A stretch of 64,000 nucleotides of DNA from Christiangramia sabulilitoris (GTDB lineage: Bacteria > Bacteroidota > Bacteroidia > Flavobacteriales > Flavobacteriaceae). The stretch covers positions 434,001 through 498,000 of the forward strand of contig NZ_VHSF01000001.1 in assembly GCF_007050985.1 (NCBI RefSeq). The letters are read 5' to 3'. Shown in pieces: positions 35,046-43,942 of the stretch (positions are counted from its first letter, which is position 1; each line of letters opens with the position of its first letter). Made by a program: the position numbers and the translations under genes. The notes under the pieces are model-generated. The model had not been told where the DNA came from and did no database searches. It worked only from the letters and a program-made list of their open reading frames with translations.

Positions 35046-36012
35046 ATATTATGTCAATTCTTTCAGAATGTTGTATAGCTTTTTCACTATTCCTGAAATA
35101 ACAAACACTTACTCCCATGCTTTCGATATTTTCTAAAACCTTATTGATCTTATCTTTTTGTTTGCTGCTGGTCTGCCTGATATAAACCGCCCTAATATTT
35201 AACGGGAAACTTTTGCAGATCTTTTCGTAGAGATAAGCATCATGCTGGGAATCATCACCCAGTAATACATATTTAAGTTTGGGGTAAAAGGAAATGATAT
35301 CCTTTATCTTGATAAATTTATGATCATGATCTCCCCTACCCGATTTTATAAAATCACTAAGACCTGTCTTAATATCTTTCAATTTAATTACCGCCTTAGG
35401 CAGATCGTGTAAGGCAGCAAACTCCTCGATAAAATCATACAGATTCCATTCGCTGCTGGAGACGTAGAAAAAGGAATTCGAGGCTTTCTTCTTATTATCC
35501 TGGCCGGCGATACTTAATCTTTTATAGTGCCTTACCACGTCATTAAAAACTTTGCGTTTATTAAGGTTTTTTGAAAGCATCACATATAGTTTTTTAAAAA
35601 AACTATTACTATGAGAGATTAGAAAAGTATCATCAATATCAGAAATGATCCCGAACCTGCTTTTATAAGGTTTTAATAACTCACCGGTTTCTATGATTCC
35701 GAAATCATGCATTTTGCAAATCACCTCATATCTATGCCAGCCCGGTTCAAGATCTTCGTTATAGGGGATGGTAAATCTAAAATATCCATCATCCATGGTT
35801 TTCGTGGTGACTTCCAGGTCCCTGAATCTTAATTTTACTTCATAGTTCTTTAAAGGTTTGATTCGGAATTTGTGCAAAATGGCGTAGGCGTGCTTTATAC
35901 CTTTTTTCTCAATACTGTATTTATCAGGGGCCCAGGACTCGAATAAATGACCAAAAACAACCAGTTCCTCGTCATTCGCATATCCCCGGTATAACTTAAG
36001 ATCTAATTTCAA
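35044..36012 (-). CDS. App1-family phosphatidate phosphatase (DUF2183)
   Basis: 322 residues. The N-terminal beta domain (1-118, YRGYANDEELVVFGHLF) is followed by a HAD-like catalytic domain with SDIDDTF (D125-I-D127-D-T129), the DxDxT nucleophile motif of App1/lipin-type phosphatidate phosphatases. YVSSSEWNLYDFIEEF (about 186-201) and LGDDSQHDAYLYEKI (about 254-268) complete the fold. Likely reaction: phosphatidate to diacylglycerol. The start is TTG; no ATG fits. It is divergent from a diacylglycerol kinase-family gene, so the pair could interconvert phosphatidate and diacylglycerol. Confidence 0.87.
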   Translation of the reverse strand: MKLDLKLYRGYANDEELVVFGHLFESWAPDKYSIEKKGIKHAYAILHKFRIKPLKNYEVKLRFRDLEVTTKTMDDGYFRFTIPYNEDLEPGWHRYEVICKMHDFGIIETGELLKPYKSRFGIISDIDDTFLISHSNSFFKKLYVMLSKNLNKRKVFNDVVRHYKRLSIAGQDNKKKASNSFFYVSSSEWNLYDFIEEFAALHDLPKAVIKLKDIKTGLSDFIKSGRGDHDHKFIKIKDIISFYPKLKYVLLGDDSQHDAYLYEKICKSFPLNIRAVYIRQTSSKQKDKINKVLENIESMGVSVCYFRNSEKAIQHSERIDII

Positions 36013-36083
36013 AATATTGGCCTTTTTTTAAAATTGCTTTGTTCCAAAATAATTAATTTTAAGCGTTTTGTAAACATAACCGT

Positions 36084-36956
36084 ATGAATTTTAAGGAAGT
36101 TTTATTGGTTGTAAATCCAATTTCCGGAGACACAGAAAAGGTTAAAATCATTTCACGGGTTAGAAAGCATATTGAAAATGTGCAGGCAAATTTTCATTTA
36201 TATTCTACTACCGGTGAGAATGATAAGGAAAATATTTTGTCCCGGATCAAAGATCATAAAATAGACCGTGTTCTGGTCGCAGGTGGAGATGGCACTATAA
36301 ATCTGGTTGCTAATGCGATCAAGGATTTTAATATCGCTATGGGTATTATTCCTGCCGGCTCGGCGAATGGACTGGCGGTTAATTTCAATATTCCTGAAGA
36401 TTTGGATGAACAGATAATGATCTCACTAGGCTCAAATACAATAGATTTGGATTTGATCTGCCTGGATGATAGCATATGCCTTCACCTTAGTGATCTTGGG
36501 ATTAATGCTGAATTAATCAAAAACTACGACCAATCTTCTATCCGGGGAAAATTTGGTTACCTCCTCAATTCTATACCCACGCTTATTCAAAGTGAATTCC
36601 CTTTTGAATTCACCATAGAAACAGAGTCTCGAAGGCTGGAAGCCAGGGCGATTTTATTAGGTATAGCAAATGCGAATAAATATGGGACCGGCGCTAATGT
36701 AAACCCCAAAGGGGTACCGAATGATGGAAAGTTTGAGATCCTTATCTTTAAGAAATTAAGCATCACGGATATAATCAAAACCCTAAGAAATGAAAGCGAC
36801 CTGGATCCGGATTTTGTTGAAATAATTCAATCGAAAAAAGCTAAGGTCTATAGTAAAAAACCTGTAGCTTTCCAGATAGACGGTGAATATATTGGAAAAA
36901 GAACTGAAATAGATATTAAAATTATACCACGGAAACTGAAAATGGTCATTCCGTAA
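36084..36956 (+). CDS. diacylglycerol/lipid kinase family protein
   Basis: 290 residues, the length of YegS/DgkB-type lipid kinases. NPISG at 11-15 and AGGDGTINLVANAI at 66-79 form the ATP-binding GGDGT motif; GIIPAGSANGLAVNF follows, as in the family. The C-terminal beta-sandwich ends with FQIDGEYIGKR, the conserved late motif. It phosphorylates diacylglycerol or a similar lipid. Located 71 bases from the divergent App1-type phosphatase. Confidence 0.9.
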   Translation: MNFKEVLLVVNPISGDTEKVKIISRVRKHIENVQANFHLYSTTGENDKENILSRIKDHKIDRVLVAGGDGTINLVANAIKDFNIAMGIIPAGSANGLAVNFNIPEDLDEQIMISLGSNTIDLDLICLDDSICLHLSDLGINAELIKNYDQSSIRGKFGYLLNSIPTLIQSEFPFEFTIETESRRLEARAILLGIANANKYGTGANVNPKGVPNDGKFEILIFKKLSITDIIKTLRNESDLDPDFVEIIQSKKAKVYSKKPVAFQIDGEYIGKRTEIDIKIIPRKLKMVIP

Positions 36957-36997
36957 AAATTTAATACTACCGGATTTTATTTATTTTTTATCTTCGG

Positions 36998-37642
36998 TTA
37001 TAAAGACATGGCCTTACCATTTCCTAATTCGTCATTGGGCCCGCAGGCAATATATATCCCTGGAATAGGATCATACCACATTACATTTTCACCGATTTCC
37101 TCGCTGTTTTTCCAGGCCCAGATCCCTAGCTCCCTCACCGTGGTAAGGTAGGCATAAGCTCCCGCATCTGCATCGATACCCATTTCAGTTTGTTGTTTCT
37201 GTGCATCCTGTGTTTCTGTGAGTCGTGTCACATATTGCTCCTGTTCTGCCGGGCTCGCTTTTAAATATTTCCTGGTAATTTCCTCGAATTCCTGCTTAAC
37301 ACCTTCTTCCTGTGCTTTTTCATATTCAGTTTCAAAGGCACTGGAAAATGCATTGGCTGCTTCAGTAAACCTTTTTCTTCTTTGCTCATCTGCTACCTCA
37401 TCCATATAAGAATCAATAAACTGAGCTATGTTCAGATCTGAAGCTCCCGGGGTGTCTGTTTTCGGTATAATAATTTCCAGTACATTTTTTAGGGTGTAAC
37501 CCTGGGCCGCACTTAAAAAAACGGGTTGCCAGTCATACTCTGGTTCGCTCTTACAACTATGTAATAAACTAAGGGTGCCGGGCCCAACAATGATCGCTCC
37601 TGCTCCCAGTCCAATATTTCGTAATGCCTGTCTTCTATTCAT
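36998..37642 (-). CDS. gluconate 2-dehydrogenase subunit 3-family Tat lipoprotein
   Basis: 214 residues. The N-terminus has a Tat-like twin-arginine (MNRRQALRNIGLG) and a hydrophobic core ending in LLHSC, so it should be folded in the cytoplasm, exported by Tat and lipidated. The mature helical domain (LKNVLEIIIPKTDTPGASDLNIAQFIDSYM, then QEGVKQEFEEITRKYL) is the gluconate 2-dehydrogenase subunit 3 family. In glucoside 3-dehydrogenases this small subunit carries the GMC catalytic subunit across the membrane. It follows the GMC gene by 10 bases in the same operon. Confidence 0.88.
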   Translation of the reverse strand: MNRRQALRNIGLGAGAIIVGPGTLSLLHSCKSEPEYDWQPVFLSAAQGYTLKNVLEIIIPKTDTPGASDLNIAQFIDSYMDEVADEQRRKRFTEAANAFSSAFETEYEKAQEEGVKQEFEEITRKYLKASPAEQEQYVTRLTETQDAQKQQTEMGIDADAGAYAYLTTVRELGIWAWKNSEEIGENVMWYDPIPGIYIACGPNDELGNGKAMSL

Positions 37643-37652
37643 AAATAAAGAA

Positions 37653-39350
37653 TTAAGCTATTGTCTTTTTAAAATTTTTAACCGCATGATCCACAGCTCT
37701 TGCCGTAAGAGCCATATAGGTCAAAGAAGGGTTTACACAGGATGCAGAAGTCATGCATGCGCCATCGGTGACATATACATTGGGCACCGCATGAACCTGG
37801 TTAAAAGAATTCAACACAGATGTTTTTGGATCTCTGCCCATTCTTGCAGTACCCATTTCATGGATTCCAAGCCCGGGTGCACCAATATCATCATATGGTC
37901 TCACATCTTTGAAGCCAGCCTTTTCAAGCATTTGAACTGCCTGGTCTTTCATATCTTCCCTCATTTTAAGCTCGTTCTCCTTAAACTCTGCATCAAAAGT
38001 GACCGTAGGTAATCCCCACTCATCCTTTTTATCATAATCCAGCATCATCTTATTTTCATGATATGGTAGTGTTTCACCAAATCCGGTCAATCCCATGGTC
38101 CAGCTTCCGGGCTCTGTAAGCTTTTGCTTTAATTCCTTCCCATAACCCATCTCGGCTACGGCATCCTGCCAGTTATCCCGGCTGGCTCCGCCCTGATATC
38201 CATATCCTCTTATAAAGGCACTATCTTTTTCTCCTAAGTTCCGGAAACGAGGTAAGTATATTCCATTGGGTTTTCTTCCTTTATAATACGAATCTTCAAA
38301 ACCCTCATATTTACCATAAGCACCAACCTGGAAGTGGTGATCCATAATATTATGCCCTAATTCACCACTGTCATTACCCAGACCTTCCGGAAAACGATCA
38401 GACCTGGATTGCATTAGAATACTTGTAGAAGCAATGGCAGATGCACAAAGGAAAATCACGTCAGCATAATATTCGTATACCTCCATAGTTTCTGTATCAA
38501 CTACCTTTACTCCAATTGCTTTTTTCTTATCGGCATCATATAAAACTTCAGATACAATGGAATAAGGCCTGAGATCCATGTTTCCGGTTTTACTGGCGGC
38601 TGGAAGTGTAGAAGAATTACTACTGAAGTATGCGCCGTAAGGACAACCTCGTATGCACCTGTTTCTAAACTGGCAACTGCCCCTACCTTCAAATTTCTTA
38701 TCGCCGGTAATATGTGCTACCCTGCCGGCAGTCATGATGCGGCCATCAAAATTTTCATAAATACTTTGTCTTAAATGATCTTCCACGCAGTTCAACTCCA
38801 TCGGGGGAAGGAACTGCCCGTCAGGAAGCTGAGGAAGGTTTAGTTTTTCACCGGATATACCAACAAAAGACTCCACTTTATCATACCAGGGTGCTATATC
38901 TTTATAACGAATAGGCCAATCTACAGCGATACCATCGTTTTTATTTGCTTCAAAATCAAGATCGCTCCATCTGTAACTATGTCTTCCCCACATGATAGAT
39001 CTTCCTCCAACATGATATCCCCGCATCCAGTCAAACCTTTTGATCTCGTTATATGGATGTTTAATATCATCCACAAACCAGTGCTTACTGGGTTCTGTGA
39101 TAGTATAACCAGTGCGTGCCTGTTTATGCTGACGGTTAAGCTCTTCTCTGGGTAACTGTCCTTTATACTTATAGTCCCAGGGATCATCGTTCATGGTAGG
39201 GTAATCCTTCACATGCTCTACCATCCTTCCTCTCTCCAGGACCAGGGTTTTAAGCCCCTTTTCACAAAGTTCCTTGGCAGCCCAGCCACCACTAATACCG
39301 GTGCCTACAACTATAGCATCGTATTTATCATTTTCGTAGTATATACTCAC
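37653..39350 (-). CDS. GMC-family flavoprotein oxidoreductase, likely glucoside 3-dehydrogenase catalytic subunit
   Basis: 565 residues, GTG start (no ATG fits). The FAD dinucleotide motif is VVGTGISGG (14-22) with LVLERG at the end of strand 2. GGRSIMWGRHSYRW is the GMC signature 1 region. The C-terminal HEMGTARMG and NVYVTDGACMTSASCVNPSLTYMALTAR hold the expected catalytic His/Asn set. A cysteine-containing insert (RGSCQFRNRCIRGCPYGAY) has four close cysteines, seen in gluconate/sorbitol/glucoside dehydrogenases. No own signal peptide, consistent with co-export with the Tat subunit encoded next to it. Proposed reaction: oxidation of a glycoside at C3. Confidence 0.88.
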   Translation of the reverse strand: MSIYYENDKYDAIVVGTGISGGWAAKELCEKGLKTLVLERGRMVEHVKDYPTMNDDPWDYKYKGQLPREELNRQHKQARTGYTITEPSKHWFVDDIKHPYNEIKRFDWMRGYHVGGRSIMWGRHSYRWSDLDFEANKNDGIAVDWPIRYKDIAPWYDKVESFVGISGEKLNLPQLPDGQFLPPMELNCVEDHLRQSIYENFDGRIMTAGRVAHITGDKKFEGRGSCQFRNRCIRGCPYGAYFSSNSSTLPAASKTGNMDLRPYSIVSEVLYDADKKKAIGVKVVDTETMEVYEYYADVIFLCASAIASTSILMQSRSDRFPEGLGNDSGELGHNIMDHHFQVGAYGKYEGFEDSYYKGRKPNGIYLPRFRNLGEKDSAFIRGYGYQGGASRDNWQDAVAEMGYGKELKQKLTEPGSWTMGLTGFGETLPYHENKMMLDYDKKDEWGLPTVTFDAEFKENELKMREDMKDQAVQMLEKAGFKDVRPYDDIGAPGLGIHEMGTARMGRDPKTSVLNSFNQVHAVPNVYVTDGACMTSASCVNPSLTYMALTARAVDHAVKNFKKTIA

Positions 39351-39637
39351 AATTATTAATTATTTCGGTGATTCTTATGGTGGAAACCTATCAAATATAT
39401 AAATATATAGGCATAATTTTACATCTTTAAAAAAAAGACTACATTTAAATTTGAACTTTTTTTGAATTTTTAATTAGCTATAATCTTGTTCTATTAATTA
39501 CTATCAATGATTAACAATTCAGATGTATTTATTCATTCTGCCAGTAACCAGATGTACTGTTTCTGATGTTTCTTGGTGCTTTAATAAAAAAATACCAGTT
39601 AAAATAATCTGTATAAAATAATTACAACCCAACTACT
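39351..39637. other. divergent promoter region of the 3-keto-glycoside locus
   Basis: 287 bp, very AT-rich, between the GMC operon and the permease operon. It must carry both promoters. I see no exact TAnnTTTG on either strand, no clear palindrome and no regulator gene next to it. Confidence 0.4.
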
Positions 39638-40876
39638 ATGAACAAACTTGTAAGATTTCAACTCTCCCTAATGATGTTTCTGGAATTCTTTATTTGGGGA
39701 GGTTGGTTTGTTACCCTTGGTACTTTTTTAGGATATAACCTTAATGCTACAGACGTACAGATCTCAACCGCTTTTTCCACCCAGTCCTGGGGAGCAATTA
39801 TTGCCCCTTTTATTATCGGGCTTATAGCAGATCGCTTTTTTAATGCGGAAAGGATACTTGGTTTCCTGCATTTAATAGGAGCAGTGTTATTATACCTTAT
39901 GTACAATAGCACAGATTTTACAGGCTTCTATCCCCTGGTCCTGGGATATATGATCGCATATATGCCCACGCTGGCATTGGTTAATTCTGTTTCCTTTAAT
40001 CAAATGAAAGATCCGGCCAGGGAGTTTTCCTATATAAGAGTTTTCGGAACTATTGGCTGGATCGTGGCCGGTTTGGTAATTAGCTATCTTTTTTACTGGG
40101 ATGCTCCCGAGGCAAGACAGGAAGGAATGTTGAAATATACATTCCTGATGGTTAGTATAGCTTCGGCCTTTCTGGGCGTTTTTAGCTTTACTTTGCCCAA
40201 AACACCTCCCACGGTAGACAGATCAAAAAAAGTAAGTATCGTTGAAACTTTAGGACTGGATGCCCTAAGCCTTCTGAAAGACAGGAATTTTTTAATGTTT
40301 TTCCTGGCTTCGGTACTTATTTGTATTCCTTTGGCTTTTTATTACCAGAACACTAATCCATTTTTATCTGAAATTGGAGTTCAGAATCCAACCGGTCTTA
40401 TGACCATTGGTCAGGTATCTGAAGTATTATTTATGCTTCTTCTCCCCTTTTTCTTTAAAAGATTCGGTTTTAAACTTACCATTATTGCAGGAATGCTGGC
40501 CTGGACCTTAAGGTATGTACTCTTTGCCTATGGAAATTCCGGTGAATTAATCTTCATGCTTATAACCGGTATAGCCCTGCATGGCATATGCTACGATTTT
40601 TTCTTTGTTTCAGGACAGATCTATACAGATTTCAAAGCAGGCTCAAAATATAAAAGCTCTGCGCAAGGTCTTATAACCCTGGCTACTTATGGCGTGGGAA
40701 TGCTAATAGGATTCTATGTAGCTGGAATTATTACCAATGCATATGTTACAGGTGAAAAAATGCATGATTGGGAAACCATCTGGATATACCCGGCTGCTTT
40801 CGCATTTATCGTTATGCTGCTTTTTATCTTATTTTTTAAAAATGAGAAGATCGATAAGAAAGATATAGAATTATAA
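39638..40876 (+). CDS. NHS-family (NupG-like) MFS permease
   Basis: 412 residues with about 12 transmembrane helices. The start MNKLVRFQLSLMMFLEFFIWGGWFVTLG and the SYIRVFGTIGWIVAG segment are typical of nucleoside:H+ symporters of the NHS family. In this operon (permease, Gfo/Idh/MocA, isomerase, DUF1080) a sugar or keto-sugar is the more likely cargo than a nucleoside; that is inferred from context. The next gene starts 14 bases after its stop. Confidence 0.88.
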   Translation: MNKLVRFQLSLMMFLEFFIWGGWFVTLGTFLGYNLNATDVQISTAFSTQSWGAIIAPFIIGLIADRFFNAERILGFLHLIGAVLLYLMYNSTDFTGFYPLVLGYMIAYMPTLALVNSVSFNQMKDPAREFSYIRVFGTIGWIVAGLVISYLFYWDAPEARQEGMLKYTFLMVSIASAFLGVFSFTLPKTPPTVDRSKKVSIVETLGLDALSLLKDRNFLMFFLASVLICIPLAFYYQNTNPFLSEIGVQNPTGLMTIGQVSEVLFMLLLPFFFKRFGFKLTIIAGMLAWTLRYVLFAYGNSGELIFMLITGIALHGICYDFFFVSGQIYTDFKAGSKYKSSAQGLITLATYGVGMLIGFYVAGIITNAYVTGEKMHDWETIWIYPAAFAFIVMLLFILFFKNEKIDKKDIEL

Positions 40877-40890
40877 AATTGAAATAAGTT

Positions 40891-42027
40891 ATGGCTAAGA
40901 TCAGGCTGGGAATTTTAGGAGGAGGTAATGATTCGTTAATTGGTATTTTACATCGGGTTGCCGCAAATATGTTCGAGCAGTTCGAGATTACTGGTGGGGT
41001 TTTTAATGTAGATCATGATAAGAGTCTAAATTTTGGTGAAAGACTCGGCCTGGACAGGTCCAGGGTTTATAAGAATCTCGAGGAAATGATTCGGCAGGAA
41101 AAGGAACTACCCGAAGATAAGAGAATACAGGCGGTTTCTATTCTTACTCCGAATTTCCTTCATTACCCTATGGCCAAGCAATTACTGGAAAATGGCTTTC
41201 ACGTTATTTGCGAAAAACCATTAACCACCACTTTGCAGGAAGCAAGGATTTTAAATGAAATTCAGGCAGAATCGAATTCAATTTTTGCGGTTACCTATAC
41301 CTATACGGGATATCCTATGATCAGGCAAATGAAATCGATGATTGCAAATGGTGAAATAGGCAGCATTCAAAAAATTGATGTTCAGTATTACCAGGGTTGG
41401 ATTAATCCCTTAATTCATGATAAAGATAAAAGATCTGCCACCTGGAGGCTTGATCCGGAAAAATCCGGGATTAGCTGTTGTATTGGGGATATAGGAACCC
41501 ATGCATTTAATATGGCAGAATATGTTAGTGGAATGAAGGTGGAAAAAATTCTGGCAGATCTTAATTACCTTTACGAGGATAATCCAATGGATATTGATGG
41601 CACTGTCTTATTGCGATTTGGAGAAAACGTCAAAGGAGTACTCAGGGCAAGCCAGATCGCTACGGGAGAAGAAAATAATTTCACAGTTCAGATCTATGGC
41701 GATAAAGGCGGTTTGAAGTGGGAACAGGAAAACCCTAATTACCTTTATCTGTTAAAAGAAGATCAGGCATTGCAGGTTCTAAAACCTGGACATGCATTTC
41801 TAAGTGATTTTTCTTTAGAAGGAACCAAATTACCTCCGGGCCATCCGGAAGGGATATTTGATTCTATGGGTAATATTTATTATGGGGTGGCCATGGCAAT
41901 TAAGGACAAGGTAAAATATACCGGCGCTTATCCAACGTTAGGTGATGGATTAAGGGGAATGAGTTTTATCGAAAAAACCGTTTCTTCTCACAAACAGGGC
42001 AATATCTGGATCAAAATGCAGGATTAA
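40891..42027 (+). CDS. Gfo/Idh/MocA-family NAD(P)-dependent sugar oxidoreductase
   Basis: 378 residues. The Rossmann fold starts with LGILGGGNDSLIG, and CEKPLTTT (about 111-118) is the family's EKP motif with the conserved Lys. GDIGTHAFNMAEYVSG (about 200-215) carries the catalytic Asp/His. The family interconverts sugar hydroxyls and ketones; members act on 3-keto-glucosides in other 3-keto pathways (for example ThuB-like proteins). Here it would reduce an imported 3-keto sugar. Spaced 14 and 16 bases from its neighbours. Confidence 0.9.
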   Translation: MAKIRLGILGGGNDSLIGILHRVAANMFEQFEITGGVFNVDHDKSLNFGERLGLDRSRVYKNLEEMIRQEKELPEDKRIQAVSILTPNFLHYPMAKQLLENGFHVICEKPLTTTLQEARILNEIQAESNSIFAVTYTYTGYPMIRQMKSMIANGEIGSIQKIDVQYYQGWINPLIHDKDKRSATWRLDPEKSGISCCIGDIGTHAFNMAEYVSGMKVEKILADLNYLYEDNPMDIDGTVLLRFGENVKGVLRASQIATGEENNFTVQIYGDKGGLKWEQENPNYLYLLKEDQALQVLKPGHAFLSDFSLEGTKLPPGHPEGIFDSMGNIYYGVAMAIKDKVKYTGAYPTLGDGLRGMSFIEKTVSSHKQGNIWIKMQD

Positions 42028-42043
42028 TTCAAAATTTTAAAAA

Positions 42044-43096
42044 ATGAAAACGATCAAAGGACCCGCAGTTTTTCTGGCGCAGTTCATGGATGATAAAGAA
42101 CCATTTAATTCACTTGATGGCTTATGTAAATGGGCTGCAAATCTTGGCTACAAAGGCATACAGATCCCTACCTGGGAAACCAGATTAATCGATCTGGAAA
42201 AAGCTGCTGAAAGTAAAACTTATTGTGAAGAGTTGAAAGGCAAAGTAGCTTCATACGGGCTGGAGATAACAGAACTAAGTTCTCATCTGCAGGGACAGCT
42301 GGTTGCTGTACATCCTGCTTATGATCTTATGTTCGATAATTTTGCTCCCGAAGAATATAAGAACAATCCCAAGAAAAGAACAGATTGGGCCATAAAGCAG
42401 TTAAAATTTGCAGCCAGGGCCAGTAGAAATCTAGGTCTGGATGTTCATGGTACTTTTAGTGGATCTTTTCTCTGGCATACAGCCCACCCATGGCCCCAGA
42501 GACCAGATGGACTTGTTGAAATGGGTTTTGCAGAGCTTGCAAAAAGATGGATGCCTATACTTAACGAATTTGATGCTCAGGGTGTAGACGTTTGCTACGA
42601 GATCCATCCGGGGGAAGATCTTCACGACGGTGTGACCTTTGAACGATTCCTTGAAGCCACAAATCACCATAAAAGGGTAAATATTCTGTATGATCCCAGT
42701 CATTTTGTACTTCAACAACTCGATTATATAAAATATATAGACCATTATCATGATTATATCAAAATGTTCCATGTGAAAGATGCTGAATTTAATCCAACAG
42801 GTAAGAAAGGAATGTTTGGAGGATATGGAGATTGGAGAGACCGTGCCGGCAGATACAGGCATCCGGGCGATGGCCAGGTAGATTTTAAAACCGTCTTTTC
42901 AAAACTTACTGAATATGGCTGTGATGTCTGGGCAGTACTTGAGTGGGAATGTTGCATTAAATCTCCCGAACAGGGAGCTAAGGAAGGTGCTGTATTCATT
43001 CAGAATAATATCATAGAAGCAACCCAAAAAAGATTTGATGATTTTGCCGGTTCTGAAATTGATGAAAACAAACTAAAAAAGATCTTAGGAATCTAA
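42044..43096 (+). CDS. xylose-isomerase-like TIM-barrel sugar isomerase/epimerase
   Basis: 350 residues. The metal-site residues of the AP-endonuclease-2/sugar-epimerase family are visible: E186 in CYEIHPGEDL, D217 and H220 in LYDPSHFVLQ, H243 in MFHVKDAEF, and E300 in VLEWE. It has no signal peptide and acts in the cytoplasm. In the operon it lies between the oxidoreductase and DUF1080 genes, fitting isomerisation, epimerisation or retro-type processing of a keto-sugar product. Confidence 0.88.
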   Translation: MKTIKGPAVFLAQFMDDKEPFNSLDGLCKWAANLGYKGIQIPTWETRLIDLEKAAESKTYCEELKGKVASYGLEITELSSHLQGQLVAVHPAYDLMFDNFAPEEYKNNPKKRTDWAIKQLKFAARASRNLGLDVHGTFSGSFLWHTAHPWPQRPDGLVEMGFAELAKRWMPILNEFDAQGVDVCYEIHPGEDLHDGVTFERFLEATNHHKRVNILYDPSHFVLQQLDYIKYIDHYHDYIKMFHVKDAEFNPTGKKGMFGGYGDWRDRAGRYRHPGDGQVDFKTVFSKLTEYGCDVWAVLEWECCIKSPEQGAKEGAVFIQNNIIEATQKRFDDFAGSEIDENKLKKILGI

Positions 43097-43108
43097 TCCA
43101 ATTCAAAA

Positions 43109-43855
43109 ATGAAAACTATTTATCTGCCTGTCATGGCAATTTTATTAATCACCGCCTGCAAAAATGACCCAAAATCATCTGAAGAAAAGATCCAGGTAAA
43201 ATCGGAAAATATGAAAACTGAAGAACAGGACGACTGGCAGGTGCTTTTCAATGGGAAGAATCTGGATTCCTGGCAGGTTTATAACCGGGATTCTATTTCG
43301 GGCCAGTGGCGGGTGGAAAATGAAGCGATCGTATTTACTCCGGCAACTGGTGGACAAAGGATCAAAGAGTATTTAATGACAAAGGATAAGTTTGAAAATT
43401 TTGAACTTGAAATAGAGTGGAAAATTTCTGAAGCAGGAAATAGTGGTATTTTATGGGCTGTTCAGGAAATGGAGAAATATGATGAGCCTTATTACACAGG
43501 TCCGGAAATACAAATTCTCGATAATCAAAACCATCCTGATGCTCAAAATGGCCTAAATCGCACAGCAGGTGCTTTATATGATATGGTTGCTCCAAAAGTA
43601 GATGCCAGCAAACCAGCTGGAGAATGGAATAAGGAAATTATTCATATAGACCATCAGGCCAATATAGGCTGGGTGGAATTAAACGGAGTACGAATTGTTG
43701 AATTTCCTGTACACGGTGAAAGATGGGATAAAATGGTGGCTAAATCGAAATTTAAAGACTGGAAAGATTTTGGTGCCAGCCGGGAAGGTCATATAGCGCT
43801 GCAGGATCATGACGATAAGGTCTGGTTCAGGAACATCAGGATTAAAGAACTTTAA
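43109..43855 (+). CDS. DUF1080 (3-keto-disaccharide hydrolase family) lipoprotein
   Basis: 248 residues with a lipoprotein signal ending in LITAC. The mature part is the DUF1080 beta-jellyroll: WQVLFNGKNLDSWQVYN, WRVENEAIVFTP, FENFELEIEWKISEAGNSGILW, YYTGPEIQILDNQNHPD and GHIALQDHDDKVWFRNIRIKEL, all in the usual order. Pfam renamed this family after members that cleave 3-keto-glycosides. Together with the neighbouring C3-oxidising dehydrogenase it gives an envelope-located oxidise-then-cleave pair. Last gene of the permease operon. Confidence 0.9.
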   Translation: MKTIYLPVMAILLITACKNDPKSSEEKIQVKSENMKTEEQDDWQVLFNGKNLDSWQVYNRDSISGQWRVENEAIVFTPATGGQRIKEYLMTKDKFENFELEIEWKISEAGNSGILWAVQEMEKYDEPYYTGPEIQILDNQNHPDAQNGLNRTAGALYDMVAPKVDASKPAGEWNKEIIHIDHQANIGWVELNGVRIVEFPVHGERWDKMVAKSKFKDWKDFGASREGHIALQDHDDKVWFRNIRIKEL

Positions 43856-43865
43856 GAATAGTTTA

Positions 43866-43899
43866 TTAAAAAAAAGCTGCCGTTAAGGTGGCTTTTTTT
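43866..43899 (+). terminator. terminator of the permease-DUF1080 operon
   Basis: An A-run with GCTGCC pairs (two wobbles) with GGTGGC and T7 around GTTAA. Confidence 0.75.
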
Positions 43900-43942
43900 A
43901 ATCTTTATTAGGGTAAACCCCTTTCCCGGATAAAATTAAATT

